Below are positions 22,981 through 35,039 of a DNA stretch of 64,000 bases, piece after piece. The translations under genes were made by a program, and so were the position numbers. Positions within the stretch are counted from its first letter, which is position 1. Every line of letters begins with the position of its first letter. The notes under the pieces are model-generated. The model saw only the letters and a program-made list of their open reading frames with translations, was not told the origin of the DNA and made no database searches. Source of the stretch: Annulohypoxylon bovei var. microspora (lineage: Eukaryota; Ascomycota; Sordariomycetes; Xylariales; Hypoxylaceae); contig MU405223.1 in NCBI GenBank assembly GCA_022836615.1, positions 1 through 64,000 on the forward strand, read 5' to 3'.

Positions 22981-24665
22981 GGTGAGACTGTGTATGGACT
23001 TGGGGATCAGGGGTTGGGCCTCGGTGTACCGTGCCTAGAATGATGTCCGGTGGGGAGCAGAAGGTTGGAAAGGTTGAGGTGGGTAACACAGGGACTGGGC
23101 TGCTTGTACATTGTGGTTTTTAGTTTGTATCATATTCATAATATAGATAAGCGTAATGACACTCTCCTTTTTTTGGGAAAAGTGGTATGACTAAGGTAAC
23201 TTTTGAGGAGTATATATCAAGCGCAGATATAAATCCTACATACCAGAGACATGTAGATCGCGACGTTTAAGTGCTCGGGAGTTATAGTTAACATGATAGC
23301 TCCGGTTCATTGTGAATTTAGGAATTCATGGCATAAACCAAGGTGTGAGCGAGGTAAGTAGCTATTTCAGTTCGTTAAGTTATGATATAGCACTTTGATC
23401 CTAGTATAAAATTGACTTTATTCTGTCTTCGATTCTGATGATTTCCGAGGACTACACTTTAAGAATACTATCGCCCCTAGGTAGAGTCCTAGGACACAAG
23501 ACTCCACATATTAACGAATAGGATATTCCAATGTCATAAAATAGTCCGACGACACTAGGTACTGTGAATTTAGTAGTATCTAGATCTAATTAGATGGTTA
23601 TAAGTTGTTTCAAATAGCTTTATAGGGTAGTATAATAAGGTTGCAGCACATAGGATGACAGTTAAATACGAGCTAGGAAAAGGCAAATCGGTTGTTGCAA
23701 AAGGTCTCTTCTATCTTCAGCCGACACGTCGGAATTAACTCACCTCTATCCTGCTGGGGCTCTTTGTTTCGTTTCCTCGGTGCAGCTCTGAAACGTGAAG
23801 GATTCGGAGATGACATGATAGCTTTTGCAACGAAGATTGCCGACCTTGAGACCCCCAATCGAATCCTTCAGAAGTATGCCTTTTGATCCCTCCAGGTACT
23901 TATCGTCTCGCTTGAAGAATATTGTACGACAGTGTCGCGGATTGCTTCCTAGGATGACACACTGAAATACGCAGGATTTCCAGACGTGCCATCTCTGAAT
24001 GATCGTCTTGTCTCCCTTTTCCCACGAGCATGCTCATTCAAAAGGCATAGGTAGACGTTAAAAGCGGGTGTTCGGGGTTACAGGAGAGAGTATCGAAACC
24101 GCAACAAGTCTGCGTCATACTAGTTCATCCGCTCTCGCCAAGTAGTATGCAAGTTGAAATAAGGTTGGTAGAGCCTCGATGTGATCAGACAAGGGTGCTA
24201 TTGTTTGCCGTGAAAGATGCGGGATATTTGTAGTCGCTCCTATGCTTCACCCCGGTCAAAGCTTGATGGGACGAGCTCTAATACACCAGACCGGGTTAAT
24301 ATTCGCCGATATTTTACTAGATGTTGACTGCACGATGACATTGGCGACACGATCGCGATAGGAAGAACAGGGTATAACTGCTACCCACACTACATGCTGT
24401 TAGTCCTCGCCCACACAGCTGGGTATCCTATATCCGAGGGCCGTTGTTATAAATCGTTACATCACCTCCCTAACTGGATGTTTCTTCTGTAGTATCCTCT
24501 CCTTTACTTTATCGTCTGATAATTTCGCTAAGTTTCTTACACGACACTTTGGACGAGATGACAGTGACTCGGGCTATACGGACAGACTTGTTGGGCGATA
24601 CCGAGAACAAACGCAACACCGAATGTTAGATACTGTCGGCTTGCTCTAACTTGGAGTCTTACAAA
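22981..24665. other. 1.7 kb intergenic region
   Basis: 3' side of the Cys-rich gene and upstream side of the RGS gene. Small open frames near 23670-23890 occur on both strands without recognisable signatures. No repeats or binding sites identified. Confidence 0.35.
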
Positions 24666-26129
24666 ATGCTGCTACCGTTTTATCGTAGGTCCAGCTCCAA
24701 GAGCCAGACTAAGGAGTCTCAGGTAGAGTCCCGGTATTTTTCCTACTTGAAAAATATAAAGATTTTCAAGACGAAGATCCCGCCGAGGTTGTCTTTTGAA
24801 GAGATAGTCAGGAACAAGGCATATTCGGTTAGTTCTAACCATGTGGTTTTTTATATCTTAGTACTAACGTATCTTAGCCATGCTCTTTAAACGACTTCAT
24901 AGACTATTTGGTATACGTGGAGCATGACGCAGAAAATCTTCAGTTCTTTCTGTGGTTTTGTGGCTATGTCGAGAGATGGAGTCAATTGCCTGAGCTAGAG
25001 AGGGAACGGTCCCCGGTATGGGGGTCAGGGAAGAGGACAAATGTCCGGCCGAACACTCGATCGGAGAGGTTAGGGGAGAGCGCGGATAAGTTGAATCGTA
25101 TACTCACGATCCTAGACCGAGAAACGACAAAGATTCAAGTAACCCCGCCAGAGAAGGAACCAGAGTCTAAAGATGGTCCTGCGGATAAGAATTTCTCGAA
25201 GCCACGAACACTAGCCCCTGGGTCAGAGGTGAAAGAGGAAACCGGAAAAGAGTGGCAATGGCAACCTTGTGAGTTTGGTTGTATGACCTCTATAACCTGT
25301 ACGATTGCTGATATCAGAAGTCTCTACCCAACCTTTCCGAGACGAAGCCACGCAAGCAGCACGCCATTACATATCGACCTCTGGACCACGGAGGTTGGAG
25401 CTGACGTACCAGGACCGGACCGCCTGCATGCACGCCCTGCAGCATACGACACATCCATCTGCTTTTCTCCCAGCTTTCTTGGCTGCCGAGACGACGTTGC
25501 GAGAATATAGCCACCCAAAATTCGTTCGTTGGAGCATTCGCAATAGCAATAATCCACGAGTTTCGTTTTCTAGAGCGCTAAGTGCTTTCTTAATTGTTCT
25601 GGGCATCATGCTGGACATCATCCTCATGATTTCCAGATACAATCGTCTAGCTCGGATGTCTGCAGTACCATTATGGTACATTGGACTTTATATCTTATTG
25701 ATAGAAGGGCGTGGAATTAGCATCAGGCTATACATGAACCGCAAGCGCCACTTGCGCCCCTGGGAACAGGTCGAAATTGCGGACTCCGAAAGCGCACAAC
25801 CAGAAGTAAAGAATGAACAGGCAGAGCCATCTAATTCGACAGATCCGTCTGGTAACAAGAAGCAAGATACAGTGCGGGTAGATCCTCCGATTAAAAATAA
25901 TATGCAGCCCTTAGGTCCGGCCAATAATTTCGGGGAGGAACCATGGATCCGATTATATCAGGAGAAGCCATTCTGGCAGAAGGTCTTCGATGTCTCTGTC
26001 ATCAATCGCAACAGGCATCTGAGAGCCTTACAAGATAGGGCCGTCTTTACTTCATTGCTGTGGGCGAGTTTCTTAGTGATAGTCCTCACTGTTGGCTCAG
26101 TGTTAATACCTTCTGGTAATATGTTTTAA
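24666..26129 (+). CDS. RGS-domain protein with C-terminal membrane spans
   Basis: Likely regulator of G-protein signalling at a membrane; RGS domains speed GTP hydrolysis by G-alpha. Three exons: 24666-24827, 24878-25268 and 25321-26129; introns of 50 nt (TACTAAC branch) and 52 nt; 453 residues. The second acceptor is CAGAAG rather than the earlier CAG, because only that keeps the frame (WQPFSTQPFRDE). RGS helices come in two parts: RLSFEEIVRNKAYSPCSLND through FFLWFCGYVERW (about 40-86), then QPFRDEATQAARHYI through the Pro/Phe/Arg-rich end (about 187-265), separated by about 100 charged residues. Hydrophobic segments follow (ALSAFLIVLGIMLDIILMIS, VPLWYIGLYILLIEG, and LLWASFLVIVLTVGSVLI near the C-terminus). 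The ATG at 24666 is the first in frame. The topology resembles fungal RGS-TM proteins; the exact subclass was not assigned. Confidence 0.85.
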
Positions 26130-26551
26130 GTGCCTAAGTAATTGAGAACGATTTGGCAACTGGAGAGTTGTGTACTATAGATTAATACTTGAAGCTGAAC
26201 ATGTAAATGAGAGTAAAATATATAATTCTAATATGCACAATTATATTATCGGTGATATCCGCTACTAAGGTACCTATGCAAATAATAAGCACTCTATCTG
26301 TCCCAATTATATGGAACCTTTTCTCGGCCCCACTAAATCCTAGCTGCAGCTCAGGTACATAATCTTTGTAAGACGCAGCTACCCGTGCTTGAACCACCTG
26401 CTGACCTAACCTTAGATCTCCTAATTTCATCTTACTTCACTCAAACCGGACTACGAACGACTTCGTGCTAGACATTAACGCCATACCCGTAGCAAACTGC
26501 TGACATGATCCGAACCAATCCGGTTACGACTAGCAATAGTAGTTTCTTAAG
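26130..26551. other. Short intergenic region before the sugar porter
   Basis: Between two same-strand genes; probably terminator of the RGS gene and promoter of the porter. Nothing specific was recognised. Confidence 0.35.
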
Positions 26552-28436
26552 ATGGCAAGTTCGGCAGAGGCTCCCTTGATATCGCACCGAGACTATGAAC
26601 CAGATGATGAATCCCACTCGGAACTCGAAGATGCTGAGGAGGTGAGCCCCGAGTGGCCGGCCGGCCGGCCTGGGCTCTTCATCTGGCTACTAACTCTATC
26701 CGCCGGCATTAGTGGGCTCTTATTCGGATGCAAGTATGGCCTTCCTTAATGTCCTGCCCAATCGCTTACATAGTAGAAGACGACACAGGAGTCATCTCAG
26801 CTACACTGGTATCCATAGGCACATCGCTTTCCGGACGGACGTTAAATTCCCTCGATAAATCCGTCATTACCTCGTGTACTTCGTTATTTGCCCTCATCGC
26901 TTCTCCGATTGCTTCCGTTCTCGCCGATCGCTTTGGTCGAAAGCCCGTTATACTGCTATCGGACCTACTCTTTGTATTCGGCGCCCTGGTGCAGGCTTTG
27001 AGTTACAGCGTGTGGGGAATGGTCCTTGGAAGATCTATAGTGGGAGCTGCTGTGGGCGCTGCGAGTTTTGTGACGCCCTTATACATTGCGGAGTTGGCCC
27101 CGCCAGCCCACCGCGGCAGGCTGGTAACGATGAACGTTCTATCGATCACTTTGGGGCAGGTCATAGCTTATGTGATTGGTTGGATGTTCGCCGAACACGG
27201 TGACCCTTCAACGGGATGGAGATGGATGGTAGGCTTGGGTGCTCTGCCAGCAGCCCTGCAATGCGTCCTTCTGCTATTTATGCCTGACACTCCACGCTGG
27301 CTTGTGAAGGCTGGAAAGTCTACAGAGGCTCAACGAGTTATTGGGAAGACATTAGGATCTGATGTGGCTTCTCACCGTTTGATCAATAGCGTTGTAAGGG
27401 GCATTGAAAGGGAGCTTAGAGAGGAGCAAGGCAACGCGGCGTTGGCAAGTGATGGGATGAAGAACAGCAGTAGCTGGTTGAAGGGATGGAATGAATTGTT
27501 CAAAGTGCCAAAGAACCGGAGGGCGCTGATCATCGCGTGTCTTCTTCAAGGCTTGCAACAACTTTGCGGCTTCGTAAGTCCTCGTGTCTCATCTACGGCA
27601 TCATATTCTTTAGCTAACAAGGTAGAACTCATTAATGTACTTTTCCGCGACGATTTTTACAATGCTGGGCTTTTCGATACCAACACTCACATCGCTGACT
27701 GTTGCTGCGACTAACTTTGCTTTTACTGTACTCGCATTGTTCTTGATCGATAGAATCGGCCGTAGGCGGATCTTACTATACTCAATACCATTCATGGTAA
27801 TCGGTCTTTTTCTATCAGCTTTTGGCTTCAGCTCGATTAAGCTCCCTCCCGGGGGGATTAATAGCAACGTTTCTATGCCCGCGACCACGGAGTCTAGATC
27901 ACCGATATCGTCGGAAAACGCAGCACTTGTTGTCCTAATAAGCATCATGATATATGTGGCTTCTTATGCTATGGGACTCGGAAATGTTCCCTGGATGCAA
28001 AGCGAGCTCTTCCCGCTCGGTGTAAGGTCACTTGGTAGCGGGTTAGCAACTGCTACGAACTGGCTGGCGAATTTTATAATCGGTTTAACATTTTTGCCTT
28101 TGGTAAGTGTTTTCTACCCGAAATAGGAGTTCCCCTTGACTCCAACTGTAGCGTCTACCTTATTTCTTCGCATAATCGCTAATTTATATATAGTAAGTCA
28201 TCAATGCATCTATGACCGAGTCATATATGATAATCCCGATGTCTAAATCAGTATCCCGTTATAAAATACTAACCCGCGCTAGGATGGACTTGCTGACCCC
28301 GTCCGTCACATTTGGGTTGTACGGGCTTGTCTGTGTCGTTGGTTGGTTTGGCATCTGGAAGATATATCCGGAAACGGCAGGCTTAACTCTCGAAGAAGCT
28401 ACTTCTCTACTAGAGAACGGCTGGGGTGTGAAATAA
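26552..28436 (+). CDS. Sugar porter family transporter, myo-inositol type
   Basis: MFS sugar:proton symporter at the plasma membrane, most like fungal Itr inositol transporters (GYDTGVISATLVSIG, DRFGRKPVILLSD, ELAPPAHRGRLVT, PDTPRWLVKAGK, PWMQSELFPLGVRSLG, PETAGLTLEEA). Exons: 26552-26729, 26780-27573, 27626-28102 and about 28284-28436. The first intron (26730-26779) uses a GC donor, GCAAGT; only this restores the signature GYDTG. The second is ordinary. At the last junction the canonical splice GTAAGT...CGCTAG leaves one extra G before ATGGACTTG, so the last exon is out of frame by one base; the intron is also long (180 nt). With that base ignored the protein is 533 residues with 12 spans. 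A one-base insertion, an unusual acceptor or a sequencing error could explain this. If the frame break is real, the last span and tail are lost. Confidence 0.85.
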
Positions 28437-28453
28437 ATATGCCCGTGGACTTT

Positions 28454-28639
28454 CTATTGATGGGCACCTGATCTTTTCAAGATAGCGGGCGGTTGTGGAG
28501 GATCGTATTGTTGGAACATGGTAAGCAAATGGCCGAGGCCGATCCCGAGGCCGATACCGAGACCAACACGCAATTCGCCGATGACCAAGCTAAGCTTACG
28601 TCGGGACTTCCGTCCCCGTGGCAAAGTACCGTCCTGCAT
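28454..28639 (-). CDS. Candidate glycine-rich membrane microprotein
   Basis: 61-codon frame from ATG 28639 to TAG 28454, 17 bases from the converging transporter stop. Layout: basic N-terminus (GRKSRRK), then LSLVIGELRVGLGIGLGIGL, a hydrophobic Gly-X-Gly repeat able to form a glycine zipper, then LLTMFQQYDPPQPPAILKRS. Codon third positions are mostly G or C, as in the real genes here and unlike surrounding DNA. The repeat is a 12-bp tandem in the DNA (about 28532-28565). TATGCAG just before the second codon could be a splice acceptor, so this may be the last exon of a longer gene to the right. No family recognised. Confidence 0.45.
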   Translation of the reverse strand: MQDGTLPRGRKSRRKLSLVIGELRVGLGIGLGIGLGHLLTMFQQYDPPQPPAILKRSGAHQ

Positions 28640-30833
28640 ACATAGGTGAATATTCTAGTACGGCCGTTGTCAGCTTTCGGCTTACTCTCCCATAGGGTCG
28701 GAATCCGTGTTTGGCTTATAACACCCTACAGTCATGCATACTATATAATATGTGCAGATTTCGTTTCACAACAGCCCGATCCACTTGCATAAACAACATT
28801 GGGACACTACAGCTTTTTTGATCTGATAATCAACCAGATCTACTCCATGATGTGTAAGCGACGGAAAGTATCGGTGAATCATAGGGCACCGATATAGGTT
28901 CCGCTAAAATTTGCGGTGACTGTTTTCATGCACAACTACCATGGGAACTTGTAGCGGAAGAGCAACCGTTGGATAGATTCTACATACCAAACGTCCCATT
29001 GACGAATAGTTCCAGAGGCGGTCATAGACCGCTAGATATACATACATAGATAAGACTTATTATAGTACGTTGGAGTGAGAGTGTACTACATATGTCGTGA
29101 TCGTGATCGTGAACCAGTTTGCTATGATACATACGTATGTAGCAATGTGAGTTTTGTAGTAATCCTTACTATGTATGTATGTACTGTATTTAGAAATAGA
29201 ATCACCCTAACATTTAATTTAGAAGTTTGCACCTTTCTTTCTGGCAAGACCGAGTCGCAGTCGATTACAAATATTTTAACGGGTACGGAGATAAGATTAA
29301 AACCCTTATCCACCGATTTCAAGCGCTCGAAGCCGGTTTCTAGGGTGGGTCTTTAAGGCCGTTAATAATGGGTCGGCGCTGAATCCCGTTCGAGTTTTTA
29401 AGCATTGAGATGAAAAATAGAGTTTGGTGGAGCTATAATATCGGAATACAAAAGATCTTAGATACGAGGCCCCGCTATAATAGCATTGTCAAATTTCACC
29501 TCGGTCCATTTCTCACCCTTTCAGCTTGTCAACTTCAAGTTGCCCCTCTAAAATTTTCGTTTTTTTTCTCTTTCACGACAATCAATGCCTTGGTATAGGT
29601 AAGAGCTTACCGACTTTATTATGCGCCTACAATTTGTACAAACATAGTAGAGCTAGGAAGCTATGAGTGTTAGCAATATCGCCACACAACTATTTCACAT
29701 GTACAAACAGATTCAACAAAATACCATAGGCTTATTCAAAAGAGCCACGAAAATGCAGACGAAAACAAACTGCGGTGCGACGGCGCAATCGATTGAGTCA
29801 GTCGGACAATACCTAGTACGTGCTTATTAAGTCAACATGACATAGGAGTATAGTCCCCACCTGTTTGTGCCGTGGTGTGACAGGGTGTTAAACGCCGATG
29901 GACGGTGGACGGTGGACGGTGGGCAGACATGGCCTTCTTCTTCTTCCCTTGATGCGCATTCGCGTACCTTCTGGAATTTGAAATGCGCAAATGGTCAAGC
30001 TTTCCAAGAGCGCTGTCGGTTTCATGCAACAACCCGAGGCTTGACACCGATTATGCCAATTATAAACACAACCTAACGATCCCTGAATGGGCAAGGGGAA
30101 TACATACCAAAACAGCCACGGGATACATAGCTTAGGCTGGTTACACTAGTCAACACACCCGGCATTGCATCTCGGTACGGACCATAGTGGCATGGTGGTA
30201 TGCCCAACAGGTCCGGGTGGTGGTCGACCCTGGTGGAAATCGTGGAAATCTCTGCGCATGCCCTAGTCAATTCCTTGGTCAATCCTTCGTCATTGAAGCC
30301 CAGTGCTTCGGCCTCGACCCGTAATTTACTTGAAAGAGCGAATGCCGAACCTTCGCTTTGTTGCCTCAATAGCCTGGACACCAGTGGAGGGTCTACGTAT
30401 TAGTCCATTAGTCCATTAGTGTACGTAGTAGAGGCTCCCCTAATCCCGGACGGAAAGACCATTTCCTAATTCATCTGAAATGTCCATTTCCTTTATTATT
30501 AAAAGGAAGCCTTGGTGCCTAACTGATGATCCCGATCTTTTTTCCTATCTTCATCTGAAATTCTTGTAACCTAGGACCCTCTTCTTCGTAGTGCAAGTGT
30601 ATTGTCTAATACCTATTATATATTATACCTATTCCTTGTTTATCACCTATCGCCTATACGCCTATACATACACCTATACATACACGCCTAAGTATATTAT
30701 AATAAACTCTTCCCATCCTTCACTGCACCTACCTATACACATACACCTACCTGGGTAGTTACCAATTAGCTACAACAAGGGGTGTTACGGTACGACTATA
30801 CGACTATACGCGAATAGAGTCAACTCCTTACAC
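28640..30833. other. 2.2 kb intergenic region
   Basis: Holds upstream sequence of the DHA1 transporter. Minor tandem repeats: GGACGGT units at about 29900-29920, TTAGTCCA units at about 30400-30420 and CCTATACATACA-like units at about 30650-30690. No convincing gene on either strand. Confidence 0.4.
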
Positions 30834-32804
30834 ATGGACATGGAGGAGGTTGATCGCGAGCTCCTTCGAGCTGAGCAGGATGCTCAACCACATCCTTCTC
30901 ACGCTGATACCCATGAGTCAGCAGCTCCCCATCGTGCTAGTAACGAAGTCGAGCGAGTGGTCTCAGCGTCATCTGTATCAACATCTTCTAGTGATGGACA
31001 CAGAGCGCGAAATACCGGGGGCATGAGCCGCATTTCCACCCATCGAGATCTCGAGAGACATCCTACCGCACTAAGTCGCATTAATACAGCTCGGAGTCAA
31101 CACGATGCCACCGTCGGACGAAGTCTAAGGAACCGCGAGTCTAAAAGGCCAATGCCTGCTTTCGGTGCCGGTAAACCATTCCCACCAGTTTTACCAAACC
31201 AAGAGGATTATGTCGTCGAGTTCGATGGGCCGGATGACCCTTACCATGCCCAGAATTGGTCGCTTAAAAAGAAGTAAGTGATTTATAAAGTTTCTAAAGC
31301 TATAGAACCTATACTCGTATAGTCAGCTGACTCAAATCCTTCCACAAGGCTACTTACAGCTGCCATGCTGGGATATACCACTATGACTTCCGCCTTTGCA
31401 TCTAGTATTTTCTCGGCCGCGACGCCATACGTGGCCAAAGAATTCAACGTCAGTTCCGAAGTTGGTATTCTAGGTGTTTCGCTCTTCGTCGTGGGTTTCG
31501 CAACTGGTCCGACCTTCTGGGCGCCGCTGTCTGAGTTGAAGGGTCGACGCATGCCTATAGTCGTGGCTATGTTCGGGTTTTCTGTCTTCTCTGTGGCTTG
31601 CGCTACTGCAAAAGATTTACAAACGCTCCTCATCTGTCGGTTCTTTGCTGGTTTCTGCGGTGCCTGTCCATTGGCAGTCGTCGCCGCTGTCTTCTCAGAT
31701 ATGTTCAATAATGCGACGCGAGGTATTGCCATCACCATATTCTCTATGGCCGTGTTCACCGGTCCGCTACTAGCCCCTTTCGTCGGAGGATTCATCGTGG
31801 AGTCATACCTTGGATGGCGCTGGACTATGTATCTTGCGAGCATCATGGGTTGGGTGGCATTCATTCTCGACCTCCTATTCCTCGGCGAAACTTACCCCCC
31901 TGTCATCTTGATCGAGAAGGCGGCTGAGTTACGTCGCCGCACTTTGAACTGGGGTATCCACGCCAAACAGGAGGAAATCGAGATCGACTTCAAGGAACTG
32001 CTCCAGAAGAACTTCACTCGTCCCATGCGACTTCTATTCGGCGAACCGATCGTCACCCTCCTGTCGATTTATATGGCGTTTATTTACGGTCTCCTGTACC
32101 TTTTCCTCACGGCGTATCCGTTTGTCTTCCAAGGCATTCACCATTTCAACGCTGGACAATCGGGCTTGGCTTTCTTTGGAATGATTATCGGCCAACTCAT
32201 CGCTGGAACTGTAGTGTTGCTTGACCAACCTTCGTACCAGCGCAAGCTCGCTGCCAACAACGGTGTGCCAATTCCCGAGTGGCGTCTACCTATCGTCATC
32301 GCTGGTGGTGTTTCTTTCACTGGAGGCATCTTCTGGTTTGGATGGTCAGGCTATAGTGCCGATGTTCACTGGATCGTCCCCGCTGCTTCGGGTATTATGA
32401 CCGGTTTTGGGCTTATGGGCATCTTTCTTCAAGCCCTCAACTACCTTGTCGACGCCTACCTCATGTTCGCCGCCTCGGCCATCGCAGGAAACACGTTCCT
32501 CCGATCTCTCTGCGGTGCCGGGTTCCCCCTATTCTCGACTTACATGTTCAACGGCCTCGGTATTCAGTGGGCGTCTACATTGCTTGGCTGCATAGCTGCG
32601 CTGCTAGTACCCATCCCGGTCATCTTTTACCTATACGGCCACAAGATCCGAGCTAAGAGCAACTTCGCTCAAGCATTCCCCATCACGCCTGCTCCCGCCA
32701 CTGCGTCCAGCTCTGGTGATGACAAGGATGAAGGAGCAAGCCCTATAGATCACGCCGCCGCGTCGAATGTACCACGGACGAATGCCGAATCTGAAAAGGC
32801 TTAA
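30834..32804 (+). CDS. MFS multidrug/polyamine-type transporter, DHA1 family
   Basis: Proton antiporter of the 12-span DHA1 group, probably exporting drugs, toxins or polyamines across the plasma membrane. Two exons, 30834-31273 and 31349-32804, with a 75-nt intron; 631 residues. A long Ser/Arg-rich hydrophilic N-terminus of about 145 residues (phosphorylation-prone, RISTHRDLERHPTALSRINT) precedes the core, which opens with DDPYHAQNWSLKKK as usual for this family. Motif A-like GPTFWAPLSELKGRRMP lies between spans 2 and 3, and the antiporter-type motif C region reads FTGPLLAPFVGGFI. A cytosolic loop between the halves is rich in charged residues (LRRRTLNWGIHAKQEEIEID). The ATG at 30834 has a second in-frame ATG two codons later. 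Substrate not predictable. Confidence 0.92.
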
Positions 32805-33779
32805 TCGTACAGTTAATTAATATTGCACCCCAGGGATTTAAAGGGAAATAAAATTGGATGGATTATATGACTGGGAATAGACTTAAAAGATACCATTGGA
32901 AAGGAAGCGTTTATATAAGGAACGTATATAACATTAGAGTGGGGATGTAACCTATAGATAACTAATGTGTAGTTACAACTACATAAACTCTTTAATAAGA
33001 GTATAAAAGTATATATAATTTGATGATCTATCATTAACCTTTTACTTATATCATAACATCAATATACCATATCACAACATTTATTAAATTAACCCCGCCA
33101 ATGATAAAGTGTGCTTACTTCATTTATGTAACCCCCAACCCTCGGACTTTTCCCCGGACTATTCAACACAATAATATATGTTGATAGATTAATTGGCTGC
33201 ATTAAGAATTTACTAAGGATCTTATATGCATAGGGCTTATCGCTAACCACTTGTACTCCATCGACATACGTATAGATCTACAAGGTAGGCAGCTGAAGGA
33301 TCAAAAGGATCAAAAGAGATATCTCTCTCGATCTACCCTGGTTACACTACATACGGCAGCCATTAAAGGCTCTTCTCAAAGCTTCGGACTCCCCCTCCAT
33401 TATATGCAGCCCGATGAAGTGGTCACTGCATATTTGCTGACAAATATAAGTGATTCAAAACTAGGGTATAAAGTATGATAAGTGACGCTCACAACTGCAA
33501 TAAATCTAAGATTTGTGGCGGTGAGTTTTTGATGATATATTACCTAGCAACGGAGTATATCTACATAGGTACGATTCCCTTAACTACTACTTCCTAATAA
33601 ATACACTTTTCCCTTCTAATGCCATAGGTAACCTAAAGTCTAGTGTGACAACAAAGCCACCAACCCTTAACTCTATCCGGACGACCGACTTGCGTACCTA
33701 CTCAAGCAGCGATTACCTGGAAACTAGAAAGTCAGGGGTCAATAGAAAATCCAAAGAGACAAACCCTCGAAGACACACA
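32805..33779. other. AT-rich intergenic region
   Basis: Between the DHA1 gene and the GFA gene, AT-rich particularly at 32810-33080. An open frame extends upstream of the GFA start to about 33645 but reads as non-coding. Nothing else was recognised. Confidence 0.35.
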
Positions 33780-34517
33780 ATGAGCACGACATCGGAACAG
33801 CAGGGGAAGAAGGAAGAGGATACCAAGAAGCCGAGCGGCACCTACGAGGCTGGCTGCCACTGCGGCTACATCAAGTTCTCGGCCACCCTGTCGCCGCCGT
33901 TGCCCGAGTACGAGGTTCTCAACTGCAACTGCTCTTCGTGCACCCACCTCGGCTATCTGCTCGTGTGTAAGTTCTATATCCGTTTTATATATATAATAGA
34001 GTATATTGTCTCAGCGATGTATCACCGGATACTACCCCTTTTCAATCCAAGAACCCCTACCTTCCTTTATATATATATACCTGTAATAAGATACCTCCAA
34101 CACAAGTGATTCTAACGACCCACAGACCCCAAGGTCAAAGACATAGTATGGCACAACAACGGGCGTGAGCGGTGCGCCAGCTACCGGTTCAACACGAAGA
34201 AGATGGACCAGATGTTCTGCCCGAAGTGCGGCGCCAGCCTGGGCATCGACTTCGAGGGGTTCTTCAAGGACCAGGAACCCATGTACGGCATCAGCGTAAG
34301 TACGACCGGGGGATCGCGCCACATAGGGGCAGAGACGAGACGAGACGAAACGAAACGTCGAGTTATCTATTGCTGACCACCGATACAGGTCCGCACGTTT
34401 TACGATATCGACCTCGACAGTCTGAAGTACAAGAAATGCGACGGGAAGAACGGGATCCCGCCCAACAAGAACCTGGCGGGCCATATTTGGGACGAGGAGA
34501 GGTCGGAGCTGAAGTAG
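33780..34517 (+). CDS. GFA / CENP-V zinc-binding domain protein
   Basis: Small cytosolic protein with the fold of glutathione-dependent formaldehyde-activating enzyme. Three exons: 33780-33966, 34126-34295 and 34389-34517; introns of 159 and 93 nt; phases agree; 161 residues. Zinc ligands are visible in order: AGCHCGYIKFS (CxC), LNCNCSSCTHLG (CxCxxC) and FCPKCGASLG (CxxC), so both expected metal sites are intact. The body follows the family pattern (YRFNTKKMDQMFCPKCG, DLDSLKYKKCDGKNGIPPN). Start at MSTTSEQQGKKEEDTKK, 30 residues before the first zinc pair. Many fungal members have no proven activity; an actual formaldehyde-glutathione role is not shown. Confidence 0.9.
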
Positions 34518-35039
34518 ATGGACCTGCTGGTTTTATTTTACCCTGTCCCGTCGTATCCTGTCTCCCGAGTAGCCTAGTTTCATGGCTTAGCATAAGAAAT
34601 TCAAGTCCTATAAAGATGCTTGAATCTCACATGTTGTCCAGTTGAACAACTTGCTATAACGGCCGGTTCCATCGTACATGGACTTTATACTGCATTGGCT
34701 TATATATATATTGAGACCTCTAAGTCTGATCTATAGTTGTCTGTAATTTCCTAGATGTTATCTTAGTCCATGCTACGAGCCCCTTTCCACAGGCCACGAG
34801 CTTTCTGGATCCCACCTACGAAAACGAATCTTAGTAAACCCAAGATGATGTATATACGACATACGCGTATGAAGCTGTAAATAAGAGAAATATGTAAGAG
34901 TATAAGCGATCCCTATAAATCTCACCATCAGTCTCATACTGGCAAATTCACAACTAGGCATTCATCAGCATTCCCATTAGTTTAACGATAATTCTATTTT
35001 CATTCATATGATCGCGTGAACTCGCCCCCACATAAACCT
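34518..35039. other. Convergent 3' region GFA / TRP2
   Basis: Between two stops on opposite strands, so it should hold two 3' UTRs. AT-rich; no other feature. Confidence 0.4.

Noticed and set aside
26552..32804. A secondary-metabolite cluster around the two transporters
   Set aside because: No polyketide synthase, peptide synthetase, terpene cyclase, P450 or pathway regulator nearby; neighbours are housekeeping or signalling genes.
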